Positions 46,301 to 53,720 of a stretch of 64,000 nt of DNA are shown piece after piece (positions within the stretch are counted from its first letter, which is position 1; each line of letters starts with the position of its first letter). Source of the DNA: Curvibacter sp. AEP1-3 (GTDB taxonomy: Bacteria > Pseudomonadota > Gammaproteobacteria > Burkholderiales > Burkholderiaceae_C); contig NZ_CP015698.1 of NCBI RefSeq assembly GCF_002163715.1, positions 4,303,401 through 4,367,400 on the forward strand, read 5' to 3'. The notes under the pieces are model-generated. The model saw only the letters and a program-made list of their open reading frames with translations. It ran no database searches and was not told the origin of the DNA. The position numbers and the translations under genes were made by a program.

Positions 46301-46700
46301 GGTACCCGACGCAGATGCATGGACGCCTGAGCAGTGTGCGCAGGCTGCACGCACTTTTTCGCTCACCGAAGCGCAGATGCAGCAAGCCCGGCGCATGGCG
46401 CAAGGCATACTCGGTGGGGAAGGCGCGTGGGCGTGGCGGCGCAGCGCATTGGCGTGGCATGCCAACGAAGTCGCATTGACCCACGGTGGCAGAACGCTGC
46501 GCCTGGATCGCTTGGTGCAGCGCCGCGACACTGCAGCTTGGTGGGTGCTGGACTTCAAGTCCTCGGCCAGCCCGCAAGACCAGCCCGAACTGTGCGCCCA
46601 ACTCCGTGAATACCGCGCCGCGCTGACCCTGATTTATCCGGGGGAAGCTGTGCACACCGCGTTCCTGACGGCGCAAGGCCGTTTGATTGAAATTTTGTGA
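43332..46700 (+). CDS. addA: AddA-like UvrD-family helicase/exonuclease
   Basis: 1122 residues from ATG 43332. The superfamily 1 helicase motifs are present: Walker A EACAGAGKTWML, ITFTKKAAGEMRERL, LLIDEFQDTNPLQW, VGDPKQSIYRFR, LLTIHGAKGLE and LYVALTRTQ. A C-terminal nuclease has VLDFKSS and YRAAL. Together with AddB it forms the RecBCD equivalent for double-strand break repair. Residues 951-963 (MEYARAAPELIAV) and the preceding KKVPLAP are encoded by a dispersed repeat copy placed just before the nuclease domain. Confidence 0.85.
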   Translation: MTAVHDIAAYEVNGRHVARADFYAIACDPRRSVAVEACAGAGKTWMLVSRMVRALLDGAAPHEILAITFTKKAAGEMRERLYDWLRSYARADDATLRRELQLRGVQGDPGAEQLAKLRGLHEALLLAGRPVQVRTFHSWFAALLRSAPLGMLHQLGLPTQYELLENDAKAIAQVRRRFHTRIAQDAAARADYLEAVGVYGRHGTLKALEAAIHKRTEFALAEEHGVVDASVLHFTQQFPAMSAWSQPQDRMFSEVVQQLLWASAKALGASSLKTCTEAGSELEKALTARDATAIFKALFTDKGTPRKLSEKVVGIETVREAQVLLAETKAAMDQHQAWQHQQRMARLSRGLLQDYAALKRERGWIDMGDLEQAALRLLSDEEISGWLQERLDARVKHLLIDEFQDTNPLQWQALSTWLQGYGGAGNRPGVFIVGDPKQSIYRFRRAEPQVFRAAKAFVVEGLQGDVLSCDHTRRNAQAIIGLVNTAMLGAQDAGEFEDYRPHTSESVDAGSVWKLPRIERTAKPEEDGSEEMGWRDSLTMPRHESEDTLKTLECRQAALWLAGQLSGRGGHLRPQDIMVLARKRERLTLMQQELAALRIPAQQPEKNELGEMPEVQDLVALLDVLVSPAHDLSLARALKSPLFGASDEDLVDLSLLHQTARRQARAADPDALVTVWMAVLCEFAAADPDVEGGLPLSPRMLSAARSLTRWQGWVQSLPVHDALSAIYDDGDVLARFAAASPAVLRESVLANVRALLNAALQVDGGRYSTAYTLVRALRAGGIPAPVRADAGAVRLLTIHGAKGLEAPLVILLDTDAEGTRPESMGVLVDWPGESAYPRKFVFLASESRPPACVVDTLALEQTARAREELNALYVALTRTQSTLVLSSTAPHREREGSWWKRLQELAADVAPSTALEGVDSAESTESVTAESFALWALPTESLNKKVPLAPMEYARAAPELIAVAEPESLESRIGQAMHRLLEWLPLREGQVPDADAWTPEQCAQAARTFSLTEAQMQQARRMAQGILGGEGAWAWRRSALAWHANEVALTHGGRTLRLDRLVQRRDTAAWWVLDFKSSASPQDQPELCAQLREYRAALTLIYPGEAVHTAFLTAQGRLIEIL
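46163..46220 (+). repeat. Dispersed palindromic repeat, in-frame copy in addA
   Basis: It reads aaaaaagtgcctctagcgcc, catggaatatgcgcgagcag, ctcctgaattgatagcggtt and is the longest in-gene copy. Translation: KKVPLAPMEYARAAPELIAV. Confidence 0.75.
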
Positions 46701-46709
46701 TGGACTCCT

Positions 46710-48014
46710 TTGACTGATCTGCCTACCTCTCCCCGTTCTGAATCCCAAGCCTTGCAGGTGGACGTTGCCATTGTGGGCGGCGGCCCTGCCGGACTCATGG
46801 CTGCCCAAGTGCTGTGCGATGCCGGTGTGACCGTGCACCTGTTCGACGCCATGCCCTCGGTGGGCCGCAAGTTTTTGCTGGCCGGCAAGGGTGGCCTGAA
46901 CCTCACCCACTCCGAAGGCGCCGACACGTTCGCCGGCCGCTACGGCGAACGGCGCAGCGCCATCGAGACCTTGCTAGCTGGGCTGGATTCCACCGCGCTG
47001 CGTGAATGGGCCCATGGCCTGGGCGTGGAAACCTTTGTGGGCAGTTCGGGCCGGGTGTTTCCCAAGGACATGAAGGCGGCGCCCTTGTTGCGCGCCTGGT
47101 TGCACCGCTTGCGCCACCCTGCAGCGGGCGGTGGGGTGCAGTTCCACATGCGCCATCGCTGGACAGGTTGGGCACAGGGCGCATCCGCCGAGCCAGACCA
47201 CCAAGCGCTGATGTTCGACACGCCAACTGGCCCGGTAGTGGTGCAAGCCCGCGCCGTGGTGTTGGCGCTGGGTGGCGGCAGTTGGGCGCGCCTGGGGTCG
47301 AACGGCGCCTGGGTGCCTTTGCTGGCAGCCCGTGGCGTAGCCGTGGCACCTTTGGTGCCGGCCAATTGCGGCTTCGATGTGCAGGGCGGGTGGACGCCGT
47401 TTTTCAGCGAGAAATTTGCCGGCCAGCCTTTCAAGTCGGTAGCACTCAGCTTTACCAATTCGCAGGGCGTGGTGTTCTCGCGCAAGGGCGAGTTTGTGGC
47501 CACGCAGGACGGTGTGGAAGGCAGCCTGATTTACGCGGCATCGGCCTTGCTGCGCGACGACATCGTGCGCCAGGGAAGCGCCACCTTTCATCTGGACCTG
47601 CTGCCGGACATGCCGGCTGAGAAGGTGCTGGCCGAAGTGCGTCACCCGCGCGGCAGCCGCAGTCTCTCCAGCCACCTCAAGAGCCGCTTGCACCTGGACG
47701 GCATCAAAAGCGCCATTCTTTACGAGTGCCTGGGCAAAGAGGCGGTAAACGATCCCGACAAGCTGGCCGCAGCCATCAAGGCACTACCCGTCACGCTGCA
47801 AGCGGCACGCCCGATTGACGAGGCCATCAGCAGTGCGGGCGGGGTGTTGTTTGAGGTGCTGACGCCTCAGCTCATGCTGGAGGGGGTGCCCGGTGTGTTT
47901 TGCGCCGGCGAAATGCTGGACTGGGAAGCCCCGACCGGCGGCTACCTGCTGCAAGCCTGTTTTGCCAGCGGCAAGCAGGCGGGGCAGGGCGCGTTGGACT
48001 ATCTGCGCTCTTGA
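46710..48014 (+). CDS. HI0933/BaiN-family FAD-dependent oxidoreductase
   Basis: 434 residues. The N-terminal dinucleotide-binding fold VDVAIVGGGPAGLMAAQVL and family segments GRKFLLAGKGGLNLTH, GSSGRVFPKDMKAAPLLRAWL and the C-terminal FCAGEMLDWEAPTGGYLLQACF identify this family of unknown physiological role. The frame has a stop at 46698-46700, so the first usable start is TTG 46710, without a clear Shine-Dalgarno. Confidence 0.88.
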   Translation: MTDLPTSPRSESQALQVDVAIVGGGPAGLMAAQVLCDAGVTVHLFDAMPSVGRKFLLAGKGGLNLTHSEGADTFAGRYGERRSAIETLLAGLDSTALREWAHGLGVETFVGSSGRVFPKDMKAAPLLRAWLHRLRHPAAGGGVQFHMRHRWTGWAQGASAEPDHQALMFDTPTGPVVVQARAVVLALGGGSWARLGSNGAWVPLLAARGVAVAPLVPANCGFDVQGGWTPFFSEKFAGQPFKSVALSFTNSQGVVFSRKGEFVATQDGVEGSLIYAASALLRDDIVRQGSATFHLDLLPDMPAEKVLAEVRHPRGSRSLSSHLKSRLHLDGIKSAILYECLGKEAVNDPDKLAAAIKALPVTLQAARPIDEAISSAGGVLFEVLTPQLMLEGVPGVFCAGEMLDWEAPTGGYLLQACFASGKQAGQGALDYLRS

Positions 48015-48027
48015 ACGAATCGGCTTC

Positions 48028-48071
48028 CAGCGCCTGTTGAAACTGCGCGGGAAGCTCCTGAATTCATAGCA
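48028..48071. repeat. Dispersed palindromic repeat between convergent genes
   Basis: ccagcgcctgttgaaactgc runs into gcgggaagctcctgaattc and atagc. The right half matches the addA copy (agctcctgaattgatagc). Confidence 0.65.
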
Positions 48072-48081
48072 CTCCGGTCTT

Positions 48082-50022
48082 TCAGGCCGGCAACGCACTG
48101 CTGGTTAAGCCGGCGAGACGCGGCGCTGCGGCACGCACACAGTTGCGTCCACCATGCTTGGCTTCATAGAGCGCCTTGTCCGCATCCCCTACAAACTGGG
48201 ACGGTGTGAACTGCATGTCCGGTATGGCGCTGGCCACACCGATGCTGGCGGTGAAGCGCAAGGTGCGACCTTCAAACACCACTTCCAGGCCGGCAATATC
48301 TGCCCGAAATTCGTCCGCCAGATCCAGGGCGTCGCCCAGAGTGCTGTTGATCAACAGCACGGCAAATTCCTCGCCACCGTAGCGGGCCAGCAGATCACCG
48401 GCGCGCTGCACTTTTTGCCGCATGTAGTCTGCCAGGGCCCTCAGGCAGGCGTCCCCTGCGGGGTGGCCGTAGGTGTCGTTGATGGCCTTGAAATGGTCAA
48501 TGTCCAGCAGCAACAAGGCCAGAGGTTGCTTGAGCCGGCTCGCGCGCTTGTGCTCGGTGACCAGGGACTGGTCGAAGAAAGCGCGGTTACCGACCTGGGT
48601 CAAACTGTCGGTCATGGACAAACGCTGTAACTGATCATTGGCCAGCCGGAGTTGATCCATGGCGGCATGGAGTTCGTTGGTGCGGGCTTGGACGCGATTT
48701 TCCAGCTCGCGATTGGCATCTGCGGTCGCCTGCAGCATGGCTTGTTGCGAGGCACGTGCTTTTTTGGCGTGGGCCAGCGCCACGGCTTGGGCGTTGATGC
48801 GCAAGATGCGGTCGGTATTGATCCGGTCCGCGAGCGTGAAGGACAGAAGCACGACCAGGGACAAAATGCCGATTTGCGATGCGTTGTCTACCCAAAAATT
48901 CGCAGGCAACCAGCCGAACTTGCTCGCGGTCAACACGCTGACACCAACGAAGACCGCAGTCCAGGAGAGGCAATAGAACCGCGCAAAGCGTGCACCCAAC
49001 CACCAGCGCCAATACCCGATCGACAAGGCAGCGCACGACACCACCAGAATGAAGGCTGAGGTGGCCCGGATGATCCACACATAGGGCAGCACGAAGGAGC
49101 CGAGCATTAGCCCGGCACTGACCAGTGCCATGCCCTGCATGAGCCGATGGGCAGGCGGCGAAAACCGGTACAACTTGAGGAAGTTGTCAGCAAACAGGCT
49201 GGCAGACAGACAGGCCCATGCGATGGAGAAGGGCACTGCCACGCTATTCCAGCGTATGGCTTCCGGCCAGGCGAGCGCAAAGGCATAGCCATTCAAGGTG
49301 GCCCAGAACATCAGGTAACTCGCCACGAAGCTTATGTAGTAGATGTAGTTCGCGTCCCGGGTGGAGAGGTACACAAACAGGTTGTAAACAATCATCACCA
49401 GCAGCATCCCGAACACGGCACCAGCCAGCAGGTTTTCTTTGGAGGCAGCCTCATAAAAGGCAGCAGGCTGCCAGAGTCGCAAAGGAGCTTCCACGGTGCC
49501 GGTGGAGGCGATCCGCAGTGCGACCTGATTGCGCCCGGGTTCCAGATTCAGGGGCATGACAAAGTTCTGGTGCTGCATCACCCTTTGGACAAAGGGTTGC
49601 TCGTCGCCCAGCGAATAGCGGGTGATGATGCGGCCATCCACGAAGTGGAACAAGCGCACGTCGTCCAGAAAAGGGCGGGGGAGTTCGATGAAACGCGTCA
49701 CCGGCTTGCCGGTCTGGTTGTCGAGCGCGAAGCGGAACCAGTAGGCATTGTTGGTAAAGCCGAAGTTGGGGCTGGTGCGGGCTACCGGCATCCAGGGCTG
49801 GCCATCGGCCATGGCCTGGTTGACTTGCAGTTGACGGGTGTCGTCCTGCAGGTAAGCGATGCGGGCACCGATGTCGGTGTGCGCGACATTCTCGGTATTG
49901 ATGGCGATAACGGGGAACGTGGCAGACGCGCTACTACCTTGGGCGCCTGCAGACCCACTCAGTACAAGACACAGGGCCAGCGCCCAACGCATGAAACCCA
50001 GAACCATAACGAAGTGGCGCAC
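48082..50022 (-). CDS. 7TMR-DISM diguanylate cyclase
   Basis: 646 residues. A signal peptide (RWALALCLVLSGSAGAQ) precedes a ~150-residue periplasmic DISM domain, seven membrane helices (about 185-400), a coiled coil (QQAMLQATADANRELENRVQARTNEL region) and a GGDEF domain with an intact ARYGGEEFAVLL active site. It should make c-di-GMP in response to a periplasmic cue; 7TMR-DISM sensors often bind carbohydrate-like ligands. The allosteric RxxD site is not evident, so feedback inhibition is uncertain. Confidence 0.9.
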   Translation of the reverse strand: MRHFVMVLGFMRWALALCLVLSGSAGAQGSSASATFPVIAINTENVAHTDIGARIAYLQDDTRQLQVNQAMADGQPWMPVARTSPNFGFTNNAYWFRFALDNQTGKPVTRFIELPRPFLDDVRLFHFVDGRIITRYSLGDEQPFVQRVMQHQNFVMPLNLEPGRNQVALRIASTGTVEAPLRLWQPAAFYEAASKENLLAGAVFGMLLVMIVYNLFVYLSTRDANYIYYISFVASYLMFWATLNGYAFALAWPEAIRWNSVAVPFSIAWACLSASLFADNFLKLYRFSPPAHRLMQGMALVSAGLMLGSFVLPYVWIIRATSAFILVVSCAALSIGYWRWWLGARFARFYCLSWTAVFVGVSVLTASKFGWLPANFWVDNASQIGILSLVVLLSFTLADRINTDRILRINAQAVALAHAKKARASQQAMLQATADANRELENRVQARTNELHAAMDQLRLANDQLQRLSMTDSLTQVGNRAFFDQSLVTEHKRASRLKQPLALLLLDIDHFKAINDTYGHPAGDACLRALADYMRQKVQRAGDLLARYGGEEFAVLLINSTLGDALDLADEFRADIAGLEVVFEGRTLRFTASIGVASAIPDMQFTPSQFVGDADKALYEAKHGGRNCVRAAAPRLAGLTSSALPA

Positions 50023-50050
50023 TGAGAGGGGGGAAGTTGTTAGTTGACGA

Positions 50051-50141
50051 GCCTGACCCCGGCACTGGCTCCACAGTTAGGGCTGCTTGGTTCCCCACCT
50101 GACCCGGTTGGCCGCTTCACCATGCGGGAAGGCCCGTCAGC
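50051..50141 (-). ncRNA. ffs: Signal recognition particle 4.5S RNA
   Basis: The minus strand holds the conserved SRP domain IV: gggtcaggtggggaaccaag followed by cagccctaac, matching E. coli GGUCAGGU-GGAA-AAGCAGCC. Flanking arms ctgac near the 5' end and gtcag near the 3' end pair to close the hairpin. A -10 (tacaat, minus strand, 50146-50151) is placed to start RNA at about 50141. The RNA is divergent from dnaX, a typical betaproteobacterial location. Ends are estimates. Confidence 0.88.
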
Positions 50142-50178
50142 GCCTATTGTACCCCTGACTAGCCCGTAGAATCCCCGC

Positions 50179-52227
50179 ATGTCCTATCTCGTGCTCGCCC
50201 GCAAGTACCGCCCCCGCAATTTCACTGAAATGGTGGGGCAGGACCACGTGGTGCAAGCCCTGACCAACGCACTTACGACCCAGCGCCTGCACCATGCTTA
50301 TTTGTTCACTGGTACGCGCGGCGTAGGCAAGACCACCGTTTCGCGCATTCTGGCCAAGTCGCTGAACTGCCAGGGCGTGGACGGGCAAGGTGGCATTACG
50401 GCGACGCCCTGTGGCGTGTGCCAGGCCTGTACCGATATTGATAGTGGCCGCTTTGTGGACTACACCGAGCTCGATGCCGCCTCCAACCGGGGCGTGGATG
50501 AAGTGCAGGCCTTGCTCGAGCAGGCCGTTTACAAGCCGGTGCAGGGGCGCTTCAAGGTTTTCATGATCGACGAGGTGCACATGCTCACCAACACCGCCTT
50601 CAACGCCATGTTGAAGACGCTGGAAGAGCCACCCGAGTACCTGAAATTTGTGCTCGCCACCACCGACCCGCAGAAGGTGCCGGTTACCGTGCTTTCGCGC
50701 TGTCTTCAGTTCAACCTGCGACCCATGGCGCCGGAAACCATCCGCGAGCACCTGACCAAAGTGCTGGACGTGGAGCAGGTAAGCGCCGAAGCCCAAGCCC
50801 TGCGTTTGTTGGCACGTGCCGCACGCGGCTCCATGCGCGATGCACTGAGCCTGACCGACCAGGCGATTGCTTTCGGTTCCGGCCAGTTGCAAGAGGCCAC
50901 CGTGCGTCAAATGTTGGGCAGTGTGGATCGCTCGTATGTATTCCGGCTGATTGAGGCGCTTGCTGCTGGCGATGGCAAAACGGTGGTCGATACCGCTGAG
51001 GCCTTGCGCCTCAATGGCTTGAGCGCTGCCTCCACGCTGGAAGAAATGTCCACCGTGCTGCAGCGCATGGCCGTGGCGCAAGCGCTAGGGCAGGGCGCAT
51101 TGGATGAGGGTGACCCCGAGGCGGTGGATACCGCCCGCCTGGCTGCTGCCATGCCTGCTGATGAAACCCAGTTGCTGTACAGCATCTGCCTGCATGGCCG
51201 CGCAGACCTGGGCTTGGCGCCGGATGAATATGCGGCACTTACCATGGTGTTGCTGCGCCTATTGGCATTCAAGCCCTCGGCTGAAAAAAAAACTCTAGCG
51301 ATTCCTGAACGACAGCGTGTCGCGGCACCTGTTGAGGGTTCCGCCGCTTCCTCGAGCCTGGTTGCGCAGGGTTCTCCTGCATCAGGTACGCCCGCAACGC
51401 CCTCTTTCCCCGCGGAATCGGCATATTCCGCGCCTGCAAAATCAGCCAATCAGCCTGTTGCGCCTGCGGCACCCAAAGCGGTTCAACCCTGGGAAGACAC
51501 CCCGATGGCTCCACCTGCGAGCGCGCCTCCCGCCCCTGCAGCTGCCGCACCGCAAAACTTCCCGCCCGTGGTGCCACCAGGCCAGGTCTTGGCGGTGCGC
51601 GAAAGCGGTCCGGTGCATGTGCCTGAAGGTGCGGAGGAAGATGACGTCATCGTGGCGGATGACCCGGTAGACGATGCGTTTGAGGCGCCCTGGGTCGACG
51701 ACATAGATGAAGACTACGAATCCAATGTGCCGCTGGCGCCCATCGCTTCTGCGCCATCAGCTACCAAAATCGTAGCAATTCCGGTGCAGGAGTTGCAGGA
51801 AAGTGCCCTCGATGAACCCTTGTCGGCCACCGGCTTTGAGCCCACCGAGGAAGGTGACTTCTGGCACCAGACGGTCTCGCAGCTGATTGAGACGGAAGCC
51901 ATTACGGCCATGGTGCGCGTGCTGGCCTTGCAGTCTCAACTGATCGCGCGGGATACCGACCAGTGGCTGCTGCGTCTGGAGCGCGAATCCCTGAATCAGC
52001 CCAGCACCCGCGAACGCCTAACCAATGCCTTGCATGCTGCAGGGTATCCGGTGCAGCTTGCTATCGAAGTCGGGCGGGTGATCGACAGCCCGGCACGACG
52101 CAACGCCGCCGCTTCGGCAGAAAAACAGCAGGCTGCGGAGCGGATAATTCTGGAAGCCCCTTTTGTTCAAGCCATGATGCGGGACTTCGGCGCGAAAATC
52201 GTGCCCGGATCCATCAAGCCCCTGTGA
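50179..52227 (+). CDS. dnaX: DNA polymerase III subunit tau (and gamma)
   Basis: 682 residues. The AAA+ clamp-loader core has Walker [15 protein letters not shown], zinc cysteines (CGVCQAC plus an earlier C), Walker [11 protein letters not shown] and sensor-1/SRC-type LSRCLQFNL. Domain III ends near residue 368. A long Pro/Ala-rich linker follows, then a tau C-terminal domain ([23 protein letters not shown]). A run of nine A at codons 369-372 may generate gamma. The linker also holds repeat-derived sequence (51727-51780). ybaB and recR follow, the classic dnaX-ybaB-recR order. Confidence 0.96.
   Translation: MSYLVLARKYRPRNFTEMVGQDHVVQALTNALTTQRLHHAYLFTGTRGVGKTTVSRILAKSLNCQGVDGQGGITATPCGVCQACTDIDSGRFVDYTELDAASNRGVDEVQALLEQAVYKPVQGRFKVFMIDEVHMLTNTAFNAMLKTLEEPPEYLKFVLATTDPQKVPVTVLSRCLQFNLRPMAPETIREHLTKVLDVEQVSAEAQALRLLARAARGSMRDALSLTDQAIAFGSGQLQEATVRQMLGSVDRSYVFRLIEALAAGDGKTVVDTAEALRLNGLSAASTLEEMSTVLQRMAVAQALGQGALDEGDPEAVDTARLAAAMPADETQLLYSICLHGRADLGLAPDEYAALTMVLLRLLAFKPSAEKKTLAIPERQRVAAPVEGSAASSSLVAQGSPASGTPATPSFPAESAYSAPAKSANQPVAPAAPKAVQPWEDTPMAPPASAPPAPAAAAPQNFPPVVPPGQVLAVRESGPVHVPEGAEEDDVIVADDPVDDAFEAPWVDDIDEDYESNVPLAPIASAPSATKIVAIPVQELQESALDEPLSATGFEPTEEGDFWHQTVSQLIETEAITAMVRVLALQSQLIARDTDQWLLRLERESLNQPSTRERLTNALHAAGYPVQLAIEVGRVIDSPARRNAAASAEKQQAAERIILEAPFVQAMMRDFGAKIVPGSIKPL
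51284..51308 (+). other. A9 slippery run in dnaX with stops in both shifted frames
   Basis: Nine consecutive A occupy 51284-51292 after codon GAA start at 51283. Reading shifted by -1 gives AAC TCT AGC GAT TCC then TGA (51306-51308); shifted by +1 gives CTC then TAG (51296-51298). Either slip makes a ~372-375-residue product ending at the domain III boundary. Confidence 0.6.
51727..51780 (+). repeat. Degenerate dispersed repeat in the dnaX linker
   Basis: gtgccgctggcgcccatcgc, ttctgcgccatcagctacc, aaaatcgtagcaatt. Translation [18 protein letters not shown] parallels the addA copy's VPLAPMEYARAAPELIAV. Confidence 0.6.
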
Positions 52228-52273
52228 CGGGCGATCACCTTTTTCTTTTCTCTCACCTCTCTTAAGGAAGACC

Positions 52274-52606
52274 ATGTTCAACAAAGGACAACTCGCGGGC
52301 CTCATGAAACAAGCCCAGGCCATGCAGGACAACATGAAGAAAGCCCAGGACGAGTTGGGCAACATCGAAGTCACCGGTGAGTCCGGTGCCGGTCTGGTCA
52401 AGGTCACCATGACCTGCAAGCACGATGTCAAGCGCGTAGCCATCGACCCCAGCCTGCTGGCAGATGACAAAGACATGCTCGAAGACCTGGTGGCAGCAGC
52501 CTTCAACGCCGCAGTGCGCAAAGCGGAAGAAACATCGGCTGAAAAAATGGGCAAGATCACCGCTGGCATGCCGGGTCTGCCCGGTGGCATGAAGTTCCCG
52601 TTCTGA
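52274..52606 (+). CDS. ybaB: YbaB/EbfC nucleoid-associated protein
   Basis: 110 residues. Family wording: [20 protein letters not shown], then VEVTG-like segment [20 protein letters not shown] and LPGGMKFPF at the end. It forms a tweezer-shaped dimer that binds DNA. It lies between dnaX and recR, supported by aaggaaga upstream of the ATG. Confidence 0.96.
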   Translation: MFNKGQLAGLMKQAQAMQDNMKKAQDELGNIEVTGESGAGLVKVTMTCKHDVKRVAIDPSLLADDKDMLEDLVAAAFNAAVRKAEETSAEKMGKITAGMPGLPGGMKFPF

Positions 52607-52628
52607 ACACGGCCCACAGCCATTTGCC

Positions 52629-53219
52629 ATGTCTGACACCAACGCGCTCGACACGCTGATCCAGGCCCTGCGGGGCCTGCCGGGCGTGGGTGTCAAGTCG
52701 GCACAGCGCATGGCATTTCATTTGCTGCAGCACGACCGGCCTGCGGCGCAGTTTCTGTCCCGCGCGCTCCAGCAGGCGGCAGACACTGTGCACCACTGTG
52801 AGCGTTGCCACACATTTACGCAGGATGCGGTGTGCTCCACCTGCCTGGATGAGCGGCGTGATCGCACCCAGCTCTGCGTGGTGGAAACACCGGCCGACCA
52901 GAGTGCCATGGAGCGCACCGGGGCCTACAAGGGCTTGTACTTTGTGCTGATGGGCAAACTCAGCCCCTTGGACGGGGTGGGGCCGAACGACCTTGGCTTC
53001 AAGAAGCTCTTTGACCGCGCGTGTGATGGTGTGGTGCAAGAAGTCATTTTGGCGACCAACTTCACAGCCGAGGGTGAGGCCACGGCGTATGTCATTGCCG
53101 AAGGACTCAAGGCACGGGGCTTGCGTCCGACCCGACTGGCGCGTGGCGTGCCGGTGGGCAGTGAGCTGGAGTATGTGGACCTTGGCACCATTGCCCATGC
53201 GCTGGTCGACCGCCGTTAG
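52629..53219 (+). CDS. recR: Recombination protein RecR
   Basis: 196 residues. Helix-hairpin-helix ([17 protein letters not shown]), a zinc finger with four Cys ([16 protein letters not shown]) and a Toprim domain ([38 protein letters not shown]) are intact. RecR acts with RecO/RecF to load RecA at gaps. Confidence 0.97.
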   Translation: MSDTNALDTLIQALRGLPGVGVKSAQRMAFHLLQHDRPAAQFLSRALQQAADTVHHCERCHTFTQDAVCSTCLDERRDRTQLCVVETPADQSAMERTGAYKGLYFVLMGKLSPLDGVGPNDLGFKKLFDRACDGVVQEVILATNFTAEGEATAYVIAEGLKARGLRPTRLARGVPVGSELEYVDLGTIAHALVDRR

Positions 53220-53258
53220 GTGTTTTCTGATTACTTTTTACTGAAAGACAGTTTGTTC

Positions 53259-53672
53259 ATGCAATACGCCCACTTCACCGTCGCTTATTGGTGTGTCCTG
53301 ATTGCGGCGATATTGCCGATCGTGTGTGCCGGTATTGCCAAGTCCGGCCGCATTGGCGTGCCGCGCAAACAAGGGGGTTACGACAATGTGAATCCCCGCG
53401 AATGGCTGGCCCGTCAGACGGACTGGCGTGCCCGCGCCAATGGTGCACAGGCCAACAGCTTTGAAGCCCTGCCTTTCTTCATCGGGGCGGTGATCATTGC
53501 GCACCAGCTGGGCGCCCCACAAGCGCGCCTGGACGTGCTGGCATTCCTGTTCATTGTCCTGCGCCTGCTGTACATCATGATGTATGTCTCCGGCATGGCC
53601 AACGTCCGCTCAGCGGTTTGGTTTGCAGGTTTTCTGGCAAACGTGGCCATTTTGTTGGTGGGCTACCGTTAA
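53259..53672 (+). CDS. MAPEG-family integral membrane protein
   Basis: 137 residues, four hydrophobic helices. NPREWLARQTDWRARANGAQANSFEALPFFIGAVI matches the bacterial MAPEG family, whose eukaryotic members handle glutathione and eicosanoids; the bacterial role is unclear. ATG 53259 is chosen over GTG 53220, which would directly abut the recR stop. A strong terminator follows. Confidence 0.82.
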   Translation: MQYAHFTVAYWCVLIAAILPIVCAGIAKSGRIGVPRKQGGYDNVNPREWLARQTDWRARANGAQANSFEALPFFIGAVIIAHQLGAPQARLDVLAFLFIVLRLLYIMMYVSGMANVRSAVWFAGFLANVAILLVGYR

Positions 53673-53691
53673 CCGGCACTGATGGCAAAAT

Positions 53692-53720
53692 AAAAAAAGG
53701 GCGCTGTGCGCCCTTTTTTT
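53692..53720. terminator. Bidirectional terminator, MAPEG gene / mltD
   Basis: Arms aaaaaaagggcgc and gcgcccttttttt with a 3-base loop. The right arm reaches into the mltD stop codon (53719-53721), so the convergent mltD transcript ends almost at its stop. Confidence 0.9.
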
